Part shown: one piece after another, positions 1 to 8,041 of the stretch
Layout: every line of letters begins with the position of its first letter
How positions within the stretch are numbered: the first letter of the stretch is position 1
Source: Bradyrhizobium forestalis
GTDB taxonomy: Bacteria; Pseudomonadota; Alphaproteobacteria; Rhizobiales; Xanthobacteraceae
Assembly (NCBI RefSeq): GCF_002795245.1
Contig: NZ_PGVG01000024.1
Span: 1-64,000, forward strand
Length of the DNA: 64,000 nt
Reading direction: 5' to 3'
Notes under the pieces: generated by a model
Databases searched by the model: none
What the model saw: only the letters and a program-made list of their open reading frames with translations
Told to the model about the DNA's origin: nothing
Translations under genes and position numbers: made by a program

Positions 1-63
1 CCCCTAAACTCCCACCCCCACCGGCATCAGTTCCGTCGGGCCCGGTAGAAGCGGAGTCAAACT

Positions 64-579
64 ATGCCCACACCGGAAAGCTTCCCGATCGAGAAGATCT
101 TCGTTCCCACGAAGCAGAGGAAAGCCATCAAGCCCGAGATCGTCGCGGAGATCGCGGAAAGCATTCTGGAGATCGGACAACAGGCCCCCATTTCCGTTCG
201 GCGCGACGGAGACCGCATCGTTCTGGTCGAGGGACTGCATCGGCTCGAAGCCTGCAAGGCGCTCGGCGAGACGACCATTCTCGGTGTCCTGGTCCCGGCC
301 GAGCTTGCTCAACACAAGCCGCTGCTCGCCGAGCGACCGGAAGTCGAGGCAGAGCGCATCAAGATGGCGCGATTGAAGCAGTTGCGCCTGGAGAAGGAAG
401 CCGCAGAGGCATCGACTTCTGCCTTGAAGGGCGTCAGGCAGGCGGAAGCGCCGCGCACCCGTCCGGCGAAAGGCGTCCGCGACAATCCGAAGGCATCATC
501 GGGCCGGACTGCGAAATCGACACCGAAAACATTGTCGGACTGGATCACGCAGCAAAAGAGCAGCGGCGGCCGCTATTGA
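64..579 (+). CDS. ParB N-terminal (ParB/Srx-like) domain protein
   Basis: A 171-residue protein whose first ~85 residues look like a ParB/Srx fold: an N-terminal strand with a PIEKIFVP-type motif, then PISVRRDGDRIVLVEG followed by LHRLEACKALG. GxHRxxA is the nucleotide/catalytic box of ParB-like domains (family knowledge). The C-terminal half is basic, with a Lys/Arg/Ala-rich tail that could bind DNA. There is no HTH and no parA neighbour, so it is probably not a chromosome partition protein. The start is supported by GGAG seven bases upstream of ATG. An intergenic palindrome follows the stop. Function unknown; inference is limited to the domain. Confidence 0.72.
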   Translation: MPTPESFPIEKIFVPTKQRKAIKPEIVAEIAESILEIGQQAPISVRRDGDRIVLVEGLHRLEACKALGETTILGVLVPAELAQHKPLLAERPEVEAERIKMARLKQLRLEKEAAEASTSALKGVRQAEAPRTRPAKGVRDNPKASSGRTAKSTPKTLSDWITQQKSSGGRY

Positions 580-594
580 TGGCCGGGAGCAGCT

Positions 595-677
595 CGTAGG
601 ATGGGTTGAGCGGAGCGAAACCCATCAACAGCAACCAAGACAATGATGGGTTTCGCAAGGGGTCAACCCATCCTACG
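595..677. repeat. Intergenic palindromic repeat, GTAGGATGGGT family
   Basis: Imperfect inverted repeat: CGTAGGATGGGTTGAGCGGA at the left and the complementary CAACCCATCCTACG at the right, with an inner pair of GAAACCCATCA and TGATGGGTTTCG. RNA from either strand would fold into a long branched hairpin. Related copies occur at 1443-1516, 5384-5478 and 58187-58280. Confidence 0.85.
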
Positions 678-829
678 CGCTGGATCGGCTAGGTCTTGCC
701 GGATGCATCGAAGGTGCAGCGGCAAAATCTCACCACATGGCCGCCACGCAAGCGACAGCCCACAATCGCGATTTCAGCGCAAACGCGGCGGAGGCTCGCG
801 GCTTCATCGATATTCAGGAGCCATTTGCA

Positions 830-1405
830 ATGTTGAGTGCGGTGGACAACAAGCCAACGGGAAAATCCGGCCGGCGCGGCGGCAAGAAGAAGGCCCGACA
901 TCGGACCGGGGCCGGCGAGCAACGCGCAAGTGCAGCGCATCAATTGCCGGATGCCTCGGCGGAGACCAGGCAAGAGAACGAGCAAGAGCCCGAGCAAGTG
1001 ACCGAGCAAGAGCCGAGCCGCCACATCAGTGCGGAGATACCTTCGGCTGCAGCCTTGCCGGGCAAGGCTTCCGGGATGGAGATCGCTGCAAGCCCGCCCG
1101 TCGCACCGATCGAACCCTTCCAGGCCAGCACGCAGGCGATTGCCGACGCCTATAGCGGCTACATCAGGACGTCGCTCGAGCACGCCTGGAGCTTCCTGGG
1201 AAAGCTCGCGACGGCGCGCTCACCCGTCGAGGCCTTTGAGCTTCAGATGGAGTACGCGAAGCACGCGTGCGATTCGTTTGTCGCCGAATCCCAGAAGATC
1301 GCCGAGTTGCATGAACAACTGACCAGACAAAGGGTCATGCATCTTGAGGGGTTCGTGGCCAGGCTCACCCAGACGACGCTCGAAATCCGCGCGATACGTC
1401 AGTAA
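830..1405 (+). CDS. Phasin-family protein
   Basis: About 191 residues. The N-terminus (~90 residues) is low-complexity and rich in Lys, Arg, Ala and Glu. The last ~95 residues form an amphipathic helical region (AIADAYSGYIRTSLEHAWSF, then ARSPVEAFELQMEYAKHACD) matching the phasin_2 pattern of polyhydroxyalkanoate granule-coat proteins. I chose ATG 830 because GGAG lies nine bases upstream; an in-frame ATG at 737 has no clear ribosome site. No PHA genes are nearby, so its partner is unknown. The call rests on the C-terminal pattern. Confidence 0.7.
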   Translation: MLSAVDNKPTGKSGRRGGKKKARHRTGAGEQRASAAHQLPDASAETRQENEQEPEQVTEQEPSRHISAEIPSAAALPGKASGMEIAASPPVAPIEPFQASTQAIADAYSGYIRTSLEHAWSFLGKLATARSPVEAFELQMEYAKHACDSFVAESQKIAELHEQLTRQRVMHLEGFVARLTQTTLEIRAIRQ

Positions 1406-1442
1406 CGACAGCTGCGTATTCCAGCGCCGCGGGGCCGGAAGC

Positions 1443-1516
1443 CCGTAGGATGGGCAATATCCTTGCGAAACCCATCATTCGTTGAGGGGCTTCGCTCCGC
1501 TCGACCACCCTACGCG
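1443..1516. repeat. Intergenic palindromic repeat, degenerate GTAGGATGGG copy
   Basis: Starts CCCGTAGGATGGGCAATATC and ends CTCGACCACCCTACGCGC, with GAAACCCATCATTCG inside. It is a shorter, more diverged relative of the element at 595-677. It lies between the phasin gene and the next gene on the opposite strand, so it could act as a bidirectional transcript end. Confidence 0.75.
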
Positions 1517-1535
1517 CTTAAGGACCGCCTGGAGT

Positions 1536-1814
1536 TCAGTACCCTGACTTCGAGCCGGTGGTCGGCCTCGTGCTCGCGCCGGTGGTTTGACCTGGAGCGT
1601 AGCTCGACGCGCCGGGGCTGGTGCGCTTCGCGGACTTCGCGTGATGCTTCTTCTTATGCCCAGGAGCGTAGCTGGAAGCGCCCGGCTCGCCCGTCTTGGA
1701 ACCCATTTGCTGCATCTCATGACCTGGCGTCTTGCTCGATACACCCTGAGCAAACACGGCTGGGGCTGTAGCCATGACAACGGCAGCCGAAAGCGCGATG
1801 ATCGTTGCTTTCAT
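1536..1814 (-). CDS. Small secreted protein, SYAPGxx repeats
   Basis: About 92 residues. A typical signal peptide (MKATIIALSAAVVMATAPAV, cleavage near AFA-QG) is followed by a hydrophilic mature part with repeated PGASSYAPG and PGHxxxxH segments rich in Ser, Lys and His. The ORF can be extended by six codons, but ATG 1814 is preceded by GAGGAGGACAAC, a strong ribosome site. Small periplasmic proteins of this kind are common in Bradyrhizobium; no function is known. It stands alone on the minus strand. Confidence 0.7.
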   Translation of the reverse strand: MKATIIALSAAVVMATAPAVFAQGVSSKTPGHEMQQMGSKTGEPGASSYAPGHKKKHHAKSAKRTSPGASSYAPGQTTGASTRPTTGSKSGY

Positions 1815-1880
1815 GTTGTCCTCCTCTAACAAGCCCCCCCAAGAGAACGGAATGAGCCAGCGCCCGTTCCCCTCAGCGAA

Positions 1881-1948
1881 CGTTCATGGCGAGACCAGCG
1901 CCGCTCAACTGGTCCCTTTCGCCGCCGCAACGCCATGAACGGGTTTTT
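1881..1948 (+). other. Nested inverted repeat with T-tract (possible small RNA or terminator)
   Basis: Outer arms CGTTCATGGCG (1881-1891) and CGCCATGAACG (1931-1941) are perfectly complementary over 11 bp. Inside lie GACCAG (1893-1898) and CTGGTC (1909-1914), perfect over 6 bp. GGTTTTT follows the outer right arm on the plus strand. No plus-strand gene runs into it, so it could be the 3' end of an unannotated plus-strand RNA. No transcript evidence is available. Confidence 0.4.
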
Positions 1949-1979
1949 CGAAACAGATCATGCCGCAAGGCAAAACCGA

Positions 1980-2276
1980 TCACGACTGTTCGATCAGGAT
2001 CGGTGAACCGAGCTCTTCGAAACGAAAGAGCTGAAACACCCGCTGGCCATTGAAGTCGAGCACTCTCAAATCATCGGTCTCGTGCAGGTTGCTTTCAACC
2101 GCCTGAAAGTGCCCGCCGTAGCGCTCCCTGGCGAGCGACAAGGGAACCTCGAACGCGACGAACTTGCCGATACCTTTTTGCCTGAGCACCCCAAGAAGCT
2201 TCAGGTCGTTCAGGGACTCGTGCGAGGTGAGAACAAGCAGCGGACCGCTCGCCGTAAGCAGCAAAAGCGATTTCAT
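1980..2276 (-). CDS. Hypothetical protein (98 aa)
   Basis: A 98-residue protein starting MKSLLLLTASGPLLVLTSHE. The N-terminus is hydrophobic but lacks a clear signal cleavage site, and the rest resembles a compact cytosolic domain (LKLLGVLRQKGIGKFVAFEV). Start ATG 2276 is preceded by GGAGGA. The stop of the upstream minus-strand gene lies 18 bases away, so the two are probably co-transcribed. I do not recognise the family. Confidence 0.6.
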   Translation of the reverse strand: MKSLLLLTASGPLLVLTSHESLNDLKLLGVLRQKGIGKFVAFEVPLSLARERYGGHFQAVESNLHETDDLRVLDFNGQRVFQLFRFEELGSPILIEQS

Positions 2277-2294
2277 CGGATCCTCCTTTGCACC

Positions 2295-2582
2295 CTACCT
2301 GATCTTCGCCAGGCACTCCTTCAGGCGCTCCAGCTCCGTACGAACCTGTGCCTCCATGGCGTCTTGCAATGCGAGGATACCCCTGCTGGACAATTCTGCA
2401 GAGGCCTTTCTGTCCAGATTCTGCTTCCAATCCCGGATGCCTTGCTTGGTGGCCCGTAGGGCCTCCGACGTAGTCTTGGCGTATTCCTTCATGCAGGCGT
2501 CGGCCATTGAGCATGTCTGGCACTCCTGGGCGGCGGCCGGACTTGAAAGAAGCAGGGCGAGTATCGCGGTAGGGACCCTCAT
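2295..2582 (-). CDS. Small secreted cysteine-containing protein
   Basis: About 95 residues. The signal peptide MRVPTAILALLLSSPAAAQE is followed by ECQTCSMADACMKEY, a Cys-x2-Cys-x5-Cys cluster, and then a charged helical region with a fourth Cys near the C-terminus (LKECLAKIR). The four cysteines suggest disulfides in the periplasm. Start ATG 2582 has GGGAGGAATCGCA upstream; the 50 extra codons of the open frame cover non-coding sequence. First gene of a two-gene minus-strand unit with 1980-2276. Function unknown. Confidence 0.62.
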   Translation of the reverse strand: MRVPTAILALLLSSPAAAQECQTCSMADACMKEYAKTTSEALRATKQGIRDWKQNLDRKASAELSSRGILALQDAMEAQVRTELERLKECLAKIR

Positions 2583-2820
2583 TGCGATTCCTCCCACGAT
2601 AGCATAGCACGTCGTAGGGATACCTGGGGAAGCAGCCCCCGGCTGTTTCAGCGCCAGAAGATTCAAAGCGATCGCGCGACAGCGCCGTGTCGCGCATCGT
2701 GTGCCGAGCCCGCCATAATTTCTCCTTTGCACGCGCGTTGTGTCTGATAGCGGCGAGACCTATCCTTCCCAGCGATCGGACTGCCTCCCATTGACGCCCG
2801 ACCGGATGGAGAGTGCATCG

Positions 2821-3831
2821 GTGCCTGAGACGAACGACCCCAAACCTGATACCGGCAAGCCAGATGCCGTCACGCCTGATGCCGTCAAGCCGGGCGAGGC
2901 GCGCGCCGACGGCGGGCTGGCGCGGGCCTACGACCGGATCAAGAGCGCAGAGGAAGACCTTGCGCGGCTGGACCGGCTGGTTTCCGGAATGGAACGCGAC
3001 AACGAAGGCCCGCGGGCCTCGCACGCGAGCCTTGGTGCGATCGCAGCCGCCACTCCCGGAAACAAGGCGCCGACGCCGGATGCCGAGGTTCCGAATGCCA
3101 AGGTTTCAAATGCCAAGCCTCGCGATCAAGGCTTGAAGGGAGACCGGACCATGATGCGTGCCTTGGCCGGCCTCGTGCTGGCGGTCGGCCTGCTCGGTGC
3201 CGCCTTCGCTTCGCAATATCGCGATGAGGCCAGGTCGATCAGCATGTCGATCATGGCACGATGGGCTCCGCCGGCCGCGAGCAGCACCGCGCAAGCGTCC
3301 GCGGCGGAAGGTCCGGCGCAGCCGCCGGCCGTATTGCTGGCTGCTGCGGATGAGCCGAGCCCGGTGCCCGCGCCGCCGGTCGCCAAGGAAACGGACAGCA
3401 CCCCAAAGCCCGGCGCCACGGCGCCTGAGGCGTCATCGTCCGAACTCGCGCAATCGCTCAAGGCCATCACGAGCGAGCTCGCGAACATCAGCGGCAAGCT
3501 CGAGCAACTGAAAAGCCGCAACGAGCAGACCCTGCGTGAGCAGGCCGACACCATCCAGCAGCTCAAGACGGCGCAGGAGAAGGATGCGGCGGACAATGCG
3601 CGCCTTGCCGCGCAGGTGCAGGCGCTGCAAACGCAACTGAGCGCGTCATCGGCATCATCGGCGCCTGCAGGCGCCAAGCCTGTCGTGCGCAGTGTGAACA
3701 ACGATACGGCTGCGCGTGCCCGGGCGCACGTACCAGACGCTGCGCCACGGCGGCCTAGGCCGCCGCCGCGAGGCCCCTGGATGCCGCCGCCCTACATGGC
3801 CGATCCTTATTACGGCGATCCGGATTGGTGA
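2821..3831 (+). CDS. Membrane-anchored coiled-coil, Pro-rich tail protein
   Basis: About 336 residues from GTG 2821, which has GGAG nine bases upstream; an in-frame GTG at 2740 and ATG at 2806 lack good sites. The order is: a hydrophilic Pro/Lys/Asp-rich N-terminus, one transmembrane helix (MMRALAGLVLAVGLLGAAFA), an Ala/Pro linker, a coiled coil (SLKAITSELANISGKLEQLK onward) and a Pro/Arg-rich C-terminus ending in a Tyr/Asp tail. The layout matches 21854-22879, so the two are probably paralogues. Likely anchored in the inner membrane with the coil in the periplasm. Function unknown. Confidence 0.7.
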   Translation: MPETNDPKPDTGKPDAVTPDAVKPGEARADGGLARAYDRIKSAEEDLARLDRLVSGMERDNEGPRASHASLGAIAAATPGNKAPTPDAEVPNAKVSNAKPRDQGLKGDRTMMRALAGLVLAVGLLGAAFASQYRDEARSISMSIMARWAPPAASSTAQASAAEGPAQPPAVLLAAADEPSPVPAPPVAKETDSTPKPGATAPEASSSELAQSLKAITSELANISGKLEQLKSRNEQTLREQADTIQQLKTAQEKDAADNARLAAQVQALQTQLSASSASSAPAGAKPVVRSVNNDTAARARAHVPDAAPRRPRPPPRGPWMPPPYMADPYYGDPDW

Positions 3832-3934
3832 GCCCGCAAGGCGCCGGCTTGTTTCCCGAACGTGCGATTGGATTTGAAACCTGACGAGCTGCGGCTTCGG
3901 CTCGCCTTCGATCGACGGCGTTATTCGCGCAAGC

Positions 3935-4975
3935 CTACCTTCCAGCCGAGCGAAGGTCTTCTGCGACGCCGTCGAATGCGTTCTGACTCGCGACGGCCCC
4001 ACCCTGCTCCACATCGGTTGCTGTCGACTGCTGACGCTTGCCGACTCCAAAAATATCATGCACCAGCCCGAGCTTGCCCAGCCCGAGAATGATCAACCCA
4101 TTCATATCGATCTCGTACCAGGCGTGCGACAGATACGCATCGCGCGGAAAGCGATGATGGTTATTGTGCAGCCCCTCCCCGAACGTCAGCAGCGTGGTCA
4201 CCAGCTCGTTGGTCGTGCCGTCATTGGTCTCGAAGCGGCGGTAGCCGTAGCGGCCGTCGCTGTGGCAGACCGAGTTGACCAGCGAGGTGGCCATGGTCAT
4301 GAGGTAGCTGCGGAACAGGCCGGAGAACAGGATGCAGCCGACCATCGTGTGCACGCCACTGAGGGCGTAGCCGATGGCGCCGGGAATGATCAGCGCCGAC
4401 AGCGCGTACCAGTACCAGCGTGTCCTGGTGAAGAACATGGCGATCGGGTCGGCCAGGATGTCCTTGGCGTAGTAGGCGGCATCGGTGGTCTCGCGGTCCC
4501 ACACCCAGCCGCCCTGCGCATGCGACATGCCCTTGGCGAAGCTGGTATAGGGATGGCCGGCGCCGTCATAATAGGGGCTGTGAACGTCGCCGGGCCTGTC
4601 GGAGTGAAGATGGTGCCGCCGGTGGTTGCTCACCCATTTCAGGATCGAGCCCTGCACCGCCATCGTCGCGAGCGCGGCGAAGATCGTCCGCATCACCGGA
4701 CCGCAGCGAAAGCTGCGGTGCACGAAGTAGCGATGCATGAAGCCGATCCCGATCGTGGACAGCACGAACGTGCCGGCGAAGACCGAGACCTCCACCCGGC
4801 CGATGCCTTGCCAGAACGCCCAGACCAGCGCCGCGATCGAGCCTCCGATCATGATGGCGAACGAGATGTAGGAATCGCGAAACTTGGCGTCGACCACCGG
4901 GCCTTCGACAAGCACGCCCGGTGGCATTTTCGGCTCCGCCGCTTGCTCGGACGCCACGCTCTCAACCACGGTCAT
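3935..4975 (-). CDS. Membrane fatty acid desaturase (acyl-CoA delta-9 type)
   Basis: A ~346-residue di-iron membrane desaturase that introduces a double bond into acyl chains. The three histidine boxes are visible: HRYFVHR, HRRHH and HNNHH, separated by hydrophobic pairs of helices as in stearoyl-CoA-type desaturases. ATG 4975 is used; a GTG at 4993 adds six residues and neither has a strong ribosome site. Length fits the family. It is monocistronic, next to a repeat-rich gap, and probably adjusts membrane fluidity. The substrate (CoA or lipid-linked) cannot be told from sequence. Confidence 0.9.
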   Translation of the reverse strand: MTVVESVASEQAAEPKMPPGVLVEGPVVDAKFRDSYISFAIMIGGSIAALVWAFWQGIGRVEVSVFAGTFVLSTIGIGFMHRYFVHRSFRCGPVMRTIFAALATMAVQGSILKWVSNHRRHHLHSDRPGDVHSPYYDGAGHPYTSFAKGMSHAQGGWVWDRETTDAAYYAKDILADPIAMFFTRTRWYWYALSALIIPGAIGYALSGVHTMVGCILFSGLFRSYLMTMATSLVNSVCHSDGRYGYRRFETNDGTTNELVTTLLTFGEGLHNNHHRFPRDAYLSHAWYEIDMNGLIILGLGKLGLVHDIFGVGKRQQSTATDVEQGGAVASQNAFDGVAEDLRSAGR

Positions 4976-5144
4976 TTCAGCCGATCCATTCACGCAGATG
5001 CACTCTTCTGCGGTGCAGCGTACAGCCGGGGGTTGTTTCTCGCAAGGACCCGGGTCGGCCTTGGCAGCACGGAGCTGCGGCCTGAAACGACGCGGCCAGA
5101 CAGAGAGGGCAATGCACCGTGGCGACGCCTGAACGCACGCCTCG

Positions 5145-5270
5145 TCCTTCGAGACGACCGCTTCCGCGGTCTCCTCAGGATGAGGCTACGCTGCACGGTG
5201 CCCGTTGAACCTGCTGTCACGCATTCCGTCCTCATCCTGCGGAGCCCGCCTCAAGCGGGCGTCTCGAAGG
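5145..5270. repeat. Intergenic inverted repeat, CCTTCGAGACG family
   Basis: Left arm TCCTTCGAGACGACCGC with CCTCAGGATGAGG, and right arm CCTCATCCTGCGGAG with GGCGTCTCGAAGG; the ends are complementary. This is a mobile-looking intergenic palindrome, unrelated in sequence to the GTAGGATGGG family 114 bases downstream. Together they fill most of the gap 4976-5498, where I see no gene. Confidence 0.8.
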
Positions 5271-5383
5271 GATGGCCGCAGGACCCGCTCTCAAATGCGA
5301 GAGCTCGCCAGGGTCAACGCGATGAAGCGGCAATTTCTGCGGGCTTGCGGCGGACGACGGCGGTTGGATGACAAGCTGCAGGC

Positions 5384-5478
5384 CGCAGGATGGGTGGAGC
5401 GACTTGGCTCGACGAGCGAACGCAATCCGCATCGACGCGCGCGATGGCCGCTTCAGCCAGAGCTCAACCCATCCTGCG
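5384..5478. repeat. Intergenic palindromic repeat, GCAGGATGGGT variant
   Basis: GCAGGATGGGTGGAGCG at the left pairs with CTCAACCCATCCTGCG at the right. It is a variant of the 595-677 family in which T is replaced by C within the terminal motif on both arms. The compensated change keeps pairing, which suggests the folded form is what is maintained. Confidence 0.75.
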
Positions 5479-5498
5479 AGCTACACTCTACGCCCGCC

Positions 5499-6005
5499 TC
5501 ACGGTATCTCGCTCATCGTCACCTTGGCGGCGATCCCGGTCAGCTCGGGCTCTTGCGGCGCAAGCTCCTCATCGGAGGATGGGCCGAACGAGACTTCGGT
5601 CATTCTGCGCTTGACCTGCTCGCAGGTCTTGCGGACGTCTTCGGTGAACAGCGCGCATTCTTCGATGCGCTTGAAGATCTTCCGTCCCTCTTCACGATAC
5701 CCCGCCGCCGTTTCTCGCATGAAGGCGATCGCATCATGAACCTGGGCTGTCAGCGCCTCGCATTTTTGCGCGGCGTCGATCAACTCGGTGCCCATGGCCT
5801 CGATCTCTTTTGCAGCGGACTCATAGTCGCGAATGACCGCCTCTGCACTGAGCGCGCCGACGCGCGACACGCCCGCGGTGTGCTCGACGTAATCAGGTAG
5901 CGCAATTGAAGTAATAGAGCTTCCCGAGCGGATCGACGCAATGTCCGCTTCGAGTTGGACCAAGTTTACACCGTCCCGTCTGCGCAATTGTTCAACACTT
6001 GCCAT
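5499..6005 (-). CDS. Hypothetical coiled-coil protein
   Basis: About 168 residues, soluble, no signal peptide. The middle (ESAAKEIEAMGTELIDAAQK to EEGRKIFKRIEECALF) is a long heptad-rich helix; the C-terminus is acidic and Pro-rich. Start ATG 6005 has GGGAGGATCAGTC upstream, better than the frame-extended M five codons earlier. Similar coiled-coil proteins in rhizobia resemble parts of chemoreceptors, but no signalling motif is visible here. Function unknown. Confidence 0.65.
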   Translation of the reverse strand: MASVEQLRRRDGVNLVQLEADIASIRSGSSITSIALPDYVEHTAGVSRVGALSAEAVIRDYESAAKEIEAMGTELIDAAQKCEALTAQVHDAIAFMRETAAGYREEGRKIFKRIEECALFTEDVRKTCEQVKRRMTEVSFGPSSDEELAPQEPELTGIAAKVTMSEIP

Positions 6006-6214
6006 GACTGATCCTCCCAATAAGCGCCCAGAACCCCAAGCAGCATTGGGTTTATTACGGGGATAAGTGCCGTTCTACCCCGATCTGTCCTTGACAGTCT
6101 CAGGTTTGCCGCTTTTCGAGAGCGCTGAACGCTGCACGCAGCGATGGTAGGGTTACAAGCGTAAACCTCTGGGAAGAAGGAAGGTTTCGCGCGAACTTGG
6201 AATGTGATCGTGAC

Positions 6215-6496
6215 TCACCACCAGTACGGCCATCGCCATCCCTCATAGCGAACGTACGACGGCACCAGCGGCGGGCCGTACGGATCGACCCGGTCGTCTT
6301 CAGGGCGATAACGATATCGTGGAACGACATTGTAGTCCCACGGCGTCGGCCGCAGCACGGGCGCCGTGACGATCAGCCTCTGCTGCGGCTCACGAACGAC
6401 GACAGCCTTCCGCGTCCGGGCTTCAGCACCCGTCATCCCAAGGCTGCCCAGCACCAGCGCCGTTCCGAGCGCACACGCGACGGTCTTTTTCTTCAT
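6215..6496 (-). CDS. Small secreted Tyr/Pro-rich protein
   Basis: About 93 residues with a clear signal peptide (MKKKTVACALGTALVLGSLG, cleavage near AEA-RT). The mature part is rich in Arg, Pro, Tyr and Trp (YNVVPRYRYRPEDDRVDPYG, ending YWW). Start ATG 6496 is chosen for the Lys-rich signal start and the GAAGGAGACCAACAC site. The aromatic/Pro pattern is typical of small exported rhizobial proteins of unknown role. The 200 bases upstream hold no further gene that I can support. Confidence 0.68.
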   Translation of the reverse strand: MKKKTVACALGTALVLGSLGMTGAEARTRKAVVVREPQQRLIVTAPVLRPTPWDYNVVPRYRYRPEDDRVDPYGPPLVPSYVRYEGWRWPYWW

Positions 6497-6567
6497 GTGT
6501 TGGTCTCCTTCCCCAAGGAGAGTGCAAAAGGACGCGAGGCAAGGCAAGCCAATTCGCGCGCGAACGC

Positions 6568-7104
6568 CTACGCCGCATCCACATCCTCAGGCGCCGCGCC
6601 GGCAACGAGCTCATCGAGACCGACCATCAACAAATCTGCGATGTGCATCAGCTGGTAGAGCGGAATGTCCGCCTCGCCCTTCTCGGCCTGCGCCAGGAAG
6701 CCCGGCGCGACGCCGATGTGCTCGGCGAGCTGAGCCTCGGTGTAGCCGCGGGTCTCGCGCGCAGCCTTGACACGCGCACCGATGCCGAGCCGGTGCCGGG
6801 CCTGCTCCTCCGCGGTCATCATCACCGCCTGCTCGTCCGCGCCCGCATAGCCGTCGACGAACGCACTGCCGATCAGCCGGCCCTTGCGCCAGGCGACCCG
6901 GCAGTCCTTGCGCAGGCCGCTTCTGAAGATCAACGTGAACCGCTCGGCGACCCACAGCGACGAGTTGAGCTCGAGGCGCGCGCCGGTGCCGGAGACATCG
7001 CGGACCGTGCAGGGCACGCTGACGGTGCTGCCGCTGCCGTTGTCGAATTCGACCATGCCGGTCCTCAGCGTGTGATGCCTGACGGCGGCGCGATGATCGC
7101 TCAT
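6568..7104 (-). CDS. PilZ domain fused to an XRE-type HTH
   Basis: About 178 residues. Residues ~1-100 look like a PilZ-type beta barrel (RAAVRHHTLRTG, VRDVSGTGARLEL, CRVAWRKGRLIGSAFV), a fold that often binds cyclic di-GMP. Residues ~108-165 are a Cro/C1-type helix-turn-helix (ARETRGYTEAQLAEHIGVAP onward). The classic RxxxR and D/NxSxxG motifs are partly kept (VSGTGARLEL). Start ATG 7104 has GGGAG upstream. This suggests a DNA-binding protein whose activity might depend on a nucleotide or protein signal; that is inference. Confidence 0.78.
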   Translation of the reverse strand: MSDHRAAVRHHTLRTGMVEFDNGSGSTVSVPCTVRDVSGTGARLELNSSLWVAERFTLIFRSGLRKDCRVAWRKGRLIGSAFVDGYAGADEQAVMMTAEEQARHRLGIGARVKAARETRGYTEAQLAEHIGVAPGFLAQAEKGEADIPLYQLMHIADLLMVGLDELVAGAAPEDVDAA

Positions 7105-7280
7105 GACAGCTCCCAAAAGCTTGCGGCGGCGAAGGGCATATCCGACGCGGGCATATTCGGGGCAAAGGTACCGCAGAATTTTCCTGCAACTCTTAAACGG
7201 CAAGCGATGCGGCCGAGACCGGACGGCATGGTAAAGGAATTCCTCCCCATCTGCGTCACCTACTCGCGTGTCGCAGCCTC

Positions 7281-7361
7281 GTAGCCCGGATGAGCGCAGC
7301 GACATCCGGGGAATGGCGCGGCAACAAAGGTCCCGGATATCGCTTCGCTCATCCGGGCTAC
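7281..7361. repeat. Intergenic palindromic repeat, GTAGCCCGGATGAGCG family
   Basis: GTAGCCCGGATGAGCGCAGC at the left and GCTTCGCTCATCCGGGCTAC at the right are inverted complements. Relatives lie at 8477-8560, with a short half-copy near 8034-8045. It separates the regulator at 6568-7104 from the coiled-coil gene at 7376-7993. Confidence 0.85.
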
Positions 7362-7375
7362 TTGCTACTTGCCGA

Positions 7376-7993
7376 TCACTCTCGCGCGCGGCGCAGGGCC
7401 TCTTCCAGCTTCTTCCTCTGCTTGTCCCAGCGGGCCTGCTCGGCCTCGGCGCGCTCGTCGAGCGCGGCTCGCTCGGCTTCGATCTCCTCGGCCTTCGCTT
7501 CGTGCTCGCGCCTCGCCTTGGCCAACGCCGCTTCGGCTGCAGCAACCGCCTTGTCGCGGCGCGCGCGCTCCCTGGCGCGGGCGGCCTCGTCCTTGCGACG
7601 CTCGGCCTCGCGCCGCCGCTCCTCCTTCTCGAATGCCGCGGCCGCCTTGCGCGCGGCCCGATCGTCGATCTTGCGCGCTTGTTTCTTTGCGGTCTTGGCC
7701 GGACGCTTCTTGAGCTCACGTCTGGGCCTGGCCTCGCCCTCGCCGAGATCGGCCGGCAGCTCCGCGCTCTCGGTGAACGGACCGTCCGAGCCGATCGGAC
7801 GCCTGAGCACGACACCCGGCTTCGCCATCGTCGCGGCGATGATATCAGGATCATCGGTCTCCTTGGCGACGCCCTGATGGAAGAGATTGGAGCTGGCGCC
7901 CCAGGCCTGAAGCGCCGCCTTCATCGAGGGGGCGGCGATCGCCTGATCGTAGAAGCCGAGCGAGGTCTGGTAGGTCTTCAGTTTCTTTGGCAT
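7376..7993 (-). CDS. Hypothetical protein with Lys/Arg/Ala/Glu-rich coiled coil
   Basis: 205 residues. Residues 1-~75 look folded (LKTYQTSLGFYDQAIAAPSM, HQGVAKETDDPD). From ~95 to the end is one very highly charged helix, rich in Ala/Lys/Arg/Glu, of the kind often labelled TolA-like. No membrane segment is present, so a true TolA role is unlikely. Start ATG 7993 has GGAG close upstream. The N-terminal piece occurs in small rhizobial proteins of unknown function. Confidence 0.62.
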   Translation of the reverse strand: MPKKLKTYQTSLGFYDQAIAAPSMKAALQAWGASSNLFHQGVAKETDDPDIIAATMAKPGVVLRRPIGSDGPFTESAELPADLGEGEARPRRELKKRPAKTAKKQARKIDDRAARKAAAAFEKEERRREAERRKDEAARARERARRDKAVAAAEAALAKARREHEAKAEEIEAERAALDERAEAEQARWDKQRKKLEEALRRARE

Positions 7994-8041
7994 GTCGCTC
8001 CGATTTGTAGCTTCGCTGTCCGCCAGCGATCGTAGCCCGGA

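Noticed and set aside
5033..5045. TTG-N7-CAA upstream of the desaturase as a FixK box
   Set aside because: The spacing is one base short of the 14-bp FNR/FixK pattern, and inner bases do not match.
4058..5371. A 437-codon plus-strand frame antisense to the desaturase
   Set aside because: Composition is typical antisense, and it runs through intergenic palindromes; the minus-strand desaturase has all three histidine boxes.
6568..7854. A 428-codon extension upstream of the PilZ-XRE gene
   Set aside because: The upstream part is antisense-like and crosses a palindromic repeat and the gene at 7376-7993. ATG 7104 has a proper ribosome site.
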